A stretch of 64,000 bases of DNA from contig OX439134.1 of the NCBI GenBank assembly GCA_949318235.1, positions 23,694,662-23,758,661 on the forward strand, read 5' to 3'. The position numbers were made by a program, and so were the translations under genes. The stretch's first letter is position 1. Each line of letters starts with the position of its first letter. Positions 63,403 through 64,000 of the stretch are shown one piece after another. The notes under the pieces are model-generated. The model searched no databases, was not told the DNA's origin, and worked only from the letters and a program-made list of their open reading frames with translations. Origin of the DNA: Ecdyonurus torrentis (taxonomy: Eukaryota > Arthropoda > Insecta > Ephemeroptera > Heptageniidae).

Positions 63403-63723
63403 GGGAGTAGGGGACCGACGTCGGCCAATAGACTCAAACTTTTATCGGCAAAAAAATCTGAAATTTTGCACAATGATACTTATGCTTAAGACAATTTCAA
63501 ATATATAAAATTTTTGGGGGGTCACCGTGCAAATTAATTTTATATGATTTTTTGAAATTTTAAGCCCATAAGGCATAATGTTAATTTCAATAATTTTTTT
63601 CTTTTTTTTTTTGGACGGTGACACATCTTGAAATTTTTATCACGGCTAGGTGTGACCCTTAGCTACACAATGATACCAAATTTAGACCCAAAACACGAGA
63701 TATAAGGTCGGTCCCCTACTCCC
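63403..63723 (+). mobile_element. TTAA-flanked MITE, GGGAGTAGGGGACC family, copy 2
   Basis: TTAA lies at 63399-63402 and 63724-63727. GGGAGTAGGGGACCGAC and its exact inverse GTCGGTCCCCTACTCCC form the ends. It is the complete version of 22728-23380. Confidence 0.9.
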
Positions 63724-64000
63724 TTAAAATCATCCTATGTAAGTGAAATTATGTTAAATAAACGTATTTTATAAATGTATTTTATGGAAAATCGTTGTTA
63801 TTATACCTAAGAAATAAAAAATATAATTATTTTAGTGATATAATATATTTTGAAGCTAAAAATAATGAAAACTGTATTTAACTGATTTTGCATATCTGAA
63901 CTGAAAATGGACTGATTTTGGCTAAAAAAAATTGGACTGAATTCGGTGCTGAAAATGAATTTTTTTTTCAAACCTGAAAATCCGGCCCCTTATGAAACTA

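Larger units (their letters stand above)
62302..63992. mobile_element. candidate hAT-like element with CAGTTTTT motif ends
   Basis: TAGGGCCGCATTTCCAG near 62301 is roughly the inverse of CTGAAAATCCGGCCCCTTA near 63976. Next to each end are clusters of CAGTTTTT or CTGAAAA motifs. CAGGG/TAGGG ends with subterminal motif clusters suggest hAT, but no 8-bp duplication can be shown at the window edge and no transposase is present. Pogo-like and TTAA elements are nested inside. Confidence 0.4.

Overview
The window is eukaryotic: an AT-rich stretch of an invertebrate genome, probably arthropod or mollusc. The reasons are a split gene with GT-AG introns, tRNA-derived SINEs, Penelope-like and LINE retroelement remnants, several DNA-transposon families with clear TA or TTAA target duplications, and long (TA)n and (GATA)n microsatellites. 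The species cannot be read from the sequence. All calls come from reading by eye; no alignment or database search was run. There is no operon, rRNA, CRISPR array or intact canonical tRNA gene.

One host gene is well supported. It is a C-type-lectin-like gene on the + strand, with ten exons I can join between 7938 and 23643 and the 5' end missing. It encodes a Lys/Ser/Thr-rich stalk built partly from duplicated 16-codon exons, a coiled-coil exon, and a C-terminal CTLD whose usual sugar and calcium motifs are absent. Its introns are packed with transposons. A second, weaker candidate gene lies on the - strand around 36.4-38.7 kb, with one convincing terminal exon and three doubtful pieces.

Region by region. 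0-7.9 kb: tandem duplication, TA-flanked MITE, foldback repeat, two SINEs, a 2.5-kb TTAA-flanked (piggyBac-type) foldback element and a TTAA MITE. 7.9-23.6 kb: the lectin gene, whose longest intron carries a 4.6-kb TA-flanked foldback element holding a second copy of the piggyBac-type foldback, which itself holds a small Tc1-like insertion. 23.7-24.4 kb: a GATA array of about 700 bp. 25.5-26.9 kb: a mariner-type element whose left half is an inverted copy of its right end. 27-40 kb: MITEs, diverged SINEs, LINE tails, candidate exons and blocks shared with the 47-56 kb region. 40-62 kb: a complex of four CACTG-ended transposon copies, two Penelope-like copies in opposite orientation, a second mariner derivative, a 5.4/6.4-kb inverted duplication (44.06-49.41 versus 54.30-60.70 kb), a 1.25-kb direct duplication, and several arrays of a 33-bp minisatellite. 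62-64 kb: hAT-like, pogo-like and TTAA-flanked remnants.

The most interesting material is architectural. Paralogous copies inside the window supply natural empty sites that fix the target duplications of three transposon families. Many elements are foldbacks or carry an inverted copy of one end, including a near-perfect 53-bp hairpin at the truncated 5' end of a Penelope-like copy. A 33-bp-period minisatellite recurs at nine places beside transposon junctions.
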